Assembly (NCBI RefSeq): GCF_000812965.1
Contig: NZ_JSYN01000012.1
Span: 1-64,000, forward strand
Source: Pedobacter kyungheensis
GTDB lineage: Bacteria > Bacteroidota > Bacteroidia > Sphingobacteriales > Sphingobacteriaceae
DNA length: 64,000 nucleotides
Direction of reading: 5' to 3'
Shown in pieces: positions 62,373 through 64,000 of the stretch. The stretch's first letter is position 1. Each line of letters begins with the position of its first letter. Position numbers and translations under genes: made by a program. The notes under the pieces are model-generated. The model searched no databases, was not told where the DNA came from, and was given only the letters and a program-made list of their open reading frames with translations.

Positions 62373-62469
62373 ACATATTCATCCTAAACGCTCACGATTA
62401 AGCACCAAGTGTTAAACCCTAACCCTTAAAATGCCTTACACTTAAGTTCGGCTTTATTTTTTAAACATA

Positions 62470-62491
62470 ACTTTCAGTTTTTACTGAAAAT
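62470..62491 (+). promoter_or_regulatory. Second copy of the GbsR-type palindrome, before the DCC gene
   Basis: ACTTTCA (62470-62476), 8 bases, TGAAAAT (62485-62491): same half-sites and same 22-base length as the site at 61740-61761, with one change in the right arm. It also contains a perfect TTTCAGT/ACTGAAA inverted repeat. It lies 17 bases before the ATG of the DCC gene. No convincing -7 box was found between it and the start. Confidence 0.6.
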
Positions 62492-62508
62492 ACTAAAATT
62501 TAAAGAAA

Positions 62509-63324
62509 ATGAAAACACTCCAAAATCACATCATCCTCTTTGATAATGAATGCCCCATGTGTTACGCCTATACCAAAACGTTTATTAAAACTGGTATGCT
62601 GGATAAAAATGGTCGTGAAGCTTATCAAAGCATGCCTGCTAATATTTGTCCGCTGGTTGACAGGCAACGTGCAGCCAATGAAATTGCCCTGGTGAACACG
62701 CAAACTGGCGAGGTAACTTATGGCATCCAAAGCTTGTTTAAAATTATCGGCCATGCTCTGCCAATATTTAAAAAACTATTCTCATTTGGCCCCTTTGTTT
62801 ATGTCATGCAGCGGTTTTATGCCTTTATTTCTTACAACAGAAAGGTGATTATCCCGGCAAAAATTAAAGCAAATACCATACAGCCTAGTTTTAAAATCCA
62901 ATATCGGCTGGTTTATTTACTTTTTACCTGGCTGGTTACGGCTTATATTTTAACTGCCTATGCCGGTCTGTTAACCCACTTTGTGCCTTTGGGTAGCAGT
63001 TATCGCGAATACTTGATTTGTGGCAGCCAAATATTTTTTCAGGGAATCATTATGCTCTTTTACCGGAAAGATAAACTTTGGGACTATCTGGGTAATATGA
63101 TGACTATTTCTTTTGCAGGTTCACTTTTGCTTTTGCCTGCACTTGTTGTTTCTCATTACTTTCAACTCAATCCTATACTATTTATGCTTTATTTTTTAAT
63201 GGTAGCCGGAATCATGTTTATCGAACACCTCCGCCGCAGCAGCATTTTAAACCTGGGCTTAACCATGAGTATAACCTGGGTGCTTTACCGTTTAATTGTT
63301 CTGGTCTTAATCTTAGTATTCTAA
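62509..63324 (+). CDS. DCC (DUF393) thiol-disulfide oxidoreductase-like domain protein with membrane C-terminus
   Basis: The 271-residue protein has an N-terminal thioredoxin-like DUF393/DCC domain: HIILFDNECPMCYAYTKTFIK, with the CxxC at residues 18-21, and QSMPANICPLVD. VTYGIQSLFKIIGHALP lies at about residues 70-86. The second half has four to five membrane helices (from about residue 135), so the domain is membrane-tethered. The family is thought to be redox active, but no substrate is known. The next gene starts one base after the stop, and the GbsR-type palindrome precedes it. Confidence 0.82.
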   Translation: MKTLQNHIILFDNECPMCYAYTKTFIKTGMLDKNGREAYQSMPANICPLVDRQRAANEIALVNTQTGEVTYGIQSLFKIIGHALPIFKKLFSFGPFVYVMQRFYAFISYNRKVIIPAKIKANTIQPSFKIQYRLVYLLFTWLVTAYILTAYAGLLTHFVPLGSSYREYLICGSQIFFQGIIMLFYRKDKLWDYLGNMMTISFAGSLLLLPALVVSHYFQLNPILFMLYFLMVAGIMFIEHLRRSSILNLGLTMSITWVLYRLIVLVLILVF

Positions 63325-63325
63325 A

Positions 63326-64000
63326 ATGATGAAATACAGCAAAATTGTTCTGGCTGGTGGCAATGGTTATTTAGGTCAGGTACTGGCCAAACATTTCGCC
63401 CCTATAACTAATGAAATTGTAATCCTTTCACGGAAAGCCCAGCCTGCAAAGGGTAATATTAAAACGATAGTTTGGGATGGAAGGACAGCAGGCGAATGGG
63501 CCAGTGCGCTCCAAAATGCCGACCTGCTTGTAAACCTTTGCGGCAAAAATGTAAACTGCAGATATACGCCCAAAAACAAGGAAGAAATTATCCAATCACG
63601 ATTGCAACCAACTGCTTTGCTGGGCGAAGTGATTCATCAAATGGAAAATCCACCTAAACTTTGGATCAATATTACTTCTGCAACCATATATCGCCACGCC
63701 GAAGACCGTTACCAGGATGAAATACATGGCGAAATGGGTACTGGTTTTTCAGTAGAGGTTTGTAAAGCCTGGGAAAATTACTTTTTTGAAAGCAATACAC
63801 CGAAAACCAGGAAAATTGCTTTAAGAATGGGCATTGTGCTGGGTAAAACAGATAGTGCTTTTCCACGGCTGCTTAATCTGGTAAAGGCTGGTATGGGGGG
63901 CAAACAAGGCAGCGGCGAACAGTACGTAAGCTGGGTGCACGAGCAGGACGCTGCCTTGAGTATAGCATGGTTGCTTCAACATGAAGAAATTAACGGAATT
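63326..64000 (+). CDS. TIGR01777 family NAD(P)-dependent epimerase/SDR protein (3' end beyond window)
   Basis: At least 225 residues are encoded before the window ends in the open frame. KIVLAGGNGYLGQVLAKHF is the Rossmann nucleotide-binding start. LVNLCGKNVNCRYTPKNKEEIIQSRLQPT is the characteristic TIGR01777 segment (NLxGxxVNCRYT), and INITSATIYRHAEDRYQDE with KAWENYFFE the family's central region. RKIALRMGIVLGK and YVSWVHEQDAALSIAWLL follow. Two ATG codons stand at the start (63326 and 63329), one base after the DCC gene stop, so the two are co-translated. The substrate of this family (YfcH-like) is unknown. Confidence 0.88.
   Translation, partial: MMKYSKIVLAGGNGYLGQVLAKHFAPITNEIVILSRKAQPAKGNIKTIVWDGRTAGEWASALQNADLLVNLCGKNVNCRYTPKNKEEIIQSRLQPTALLGEVIHQMENPPKLWINITSATIYRHAEDRYQDEIHGEMGTGFSVEVCKAWENYFFESNTPKTRKIALRMGIVLGKTDSAFPRLLNLVKAGMGGKQGSGEQYVSWVHEQDAALSIAWLLQHEEINGI

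Overview
The window looks like a chromosomal piece of a Bacteroidota bacterium of the family Sphingobacteriaceae, most likely Pedobacter or a close relative. The evidence is the 16S rRNA 5' end at the left edge, many promoters of the Bacteroidota type (TTG, about 19 bases, TAnnTTTG), almost no Shine-Dalgarno sequences, and families typical of the phylum (DUF2480, DUF3108, DUF3109, DUF6427, YfhO, PHP-type CpsB phosphatase). All assignments were made by reading the sequence; no database search was run.

Layout. (1) 1-1250: the 5' end of a 16S rRNA gene on the minus strand with a long leader and three tandem promoters of identical geometry. (2) 1.25-10 kb: housekeeping genes comF, a beta-helix lipoprotein, glyA, scpA, dxs and glmS, with clear terminators. 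(3) 10-47.4 kb: a large surface polysaccharide locus, mostly on the minus strand. It holds a Wzi/RemB-like outer-membrane barrel, an initiating sugar-phosphate transferase, an MBOAT/SGNH O-acylation pair on the opposite strand, manC, six glycosyltransferases of families GT2 and GT4 plus a GT11 fucosyltransferase, Wzy-like polymerase, Wzx-like flippase, a UDP-galactopyranose-mutase-like flavoprotein, a complete CDP-3,6-dideoxyhexose pathway, gmd, Wzc, Wza, CpsB-type phosphatase, GDP-fucose synthase, a UDP-sugar dehydrogenase and the four dTDP-L-rhamnose genes. (4) 47.5-60.5 kb: conserved envelope and housekeeping genes (DUF3109, DUF3108, DUF2480, PpiD/SurA-like foldase, LptC, an outer-membrane protein, coaX, DUF6427, a glycosyltransferase, an LpxH-like phosphoesterase, an unlisted 31-residue membrane microprotein, YfhO). 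(5) 60.6-64 kb on the plus strand: alginate-lyase-like protein, GbsR/MarR regulator, DCC-domain membrane protein and a TIGR01777 epimerase cut by the window end.

How it works together. The locus encodes a Wzx/Wzy-dependent capsule or exopolysaccharide. Predicted precursors are GDP-mannose and GDP-L-fucose (manC, gmd, fcl), dTDP-L-rhamnose (rfbABCD), a hexuronic UDP-sugar, and a CDP-3,6-dideoxyhexose. An RmlC-like epimerase inside the CDP-sugar genes suggests the L-sugar CDP-ascarylose. The central glycosyltransferase block (about 18.9-27 kb) is visibly richer in A+T than its flanks, as expected for an exchangeable serotype cassette.

Most interesting observations: a matching 22-bp palindrome before both the GbsR-type gene and the DCC gene, with the regulator mRNA apparently leaderless; a frameshifted remnant of the manC 3' end on the far side of the O-acyltransferase cassette; the predicted ascarylose pathway with atypical epimerase and reductase; the 31-residue microprotein with its own promoter; and G7 tracts in four capsule genes.
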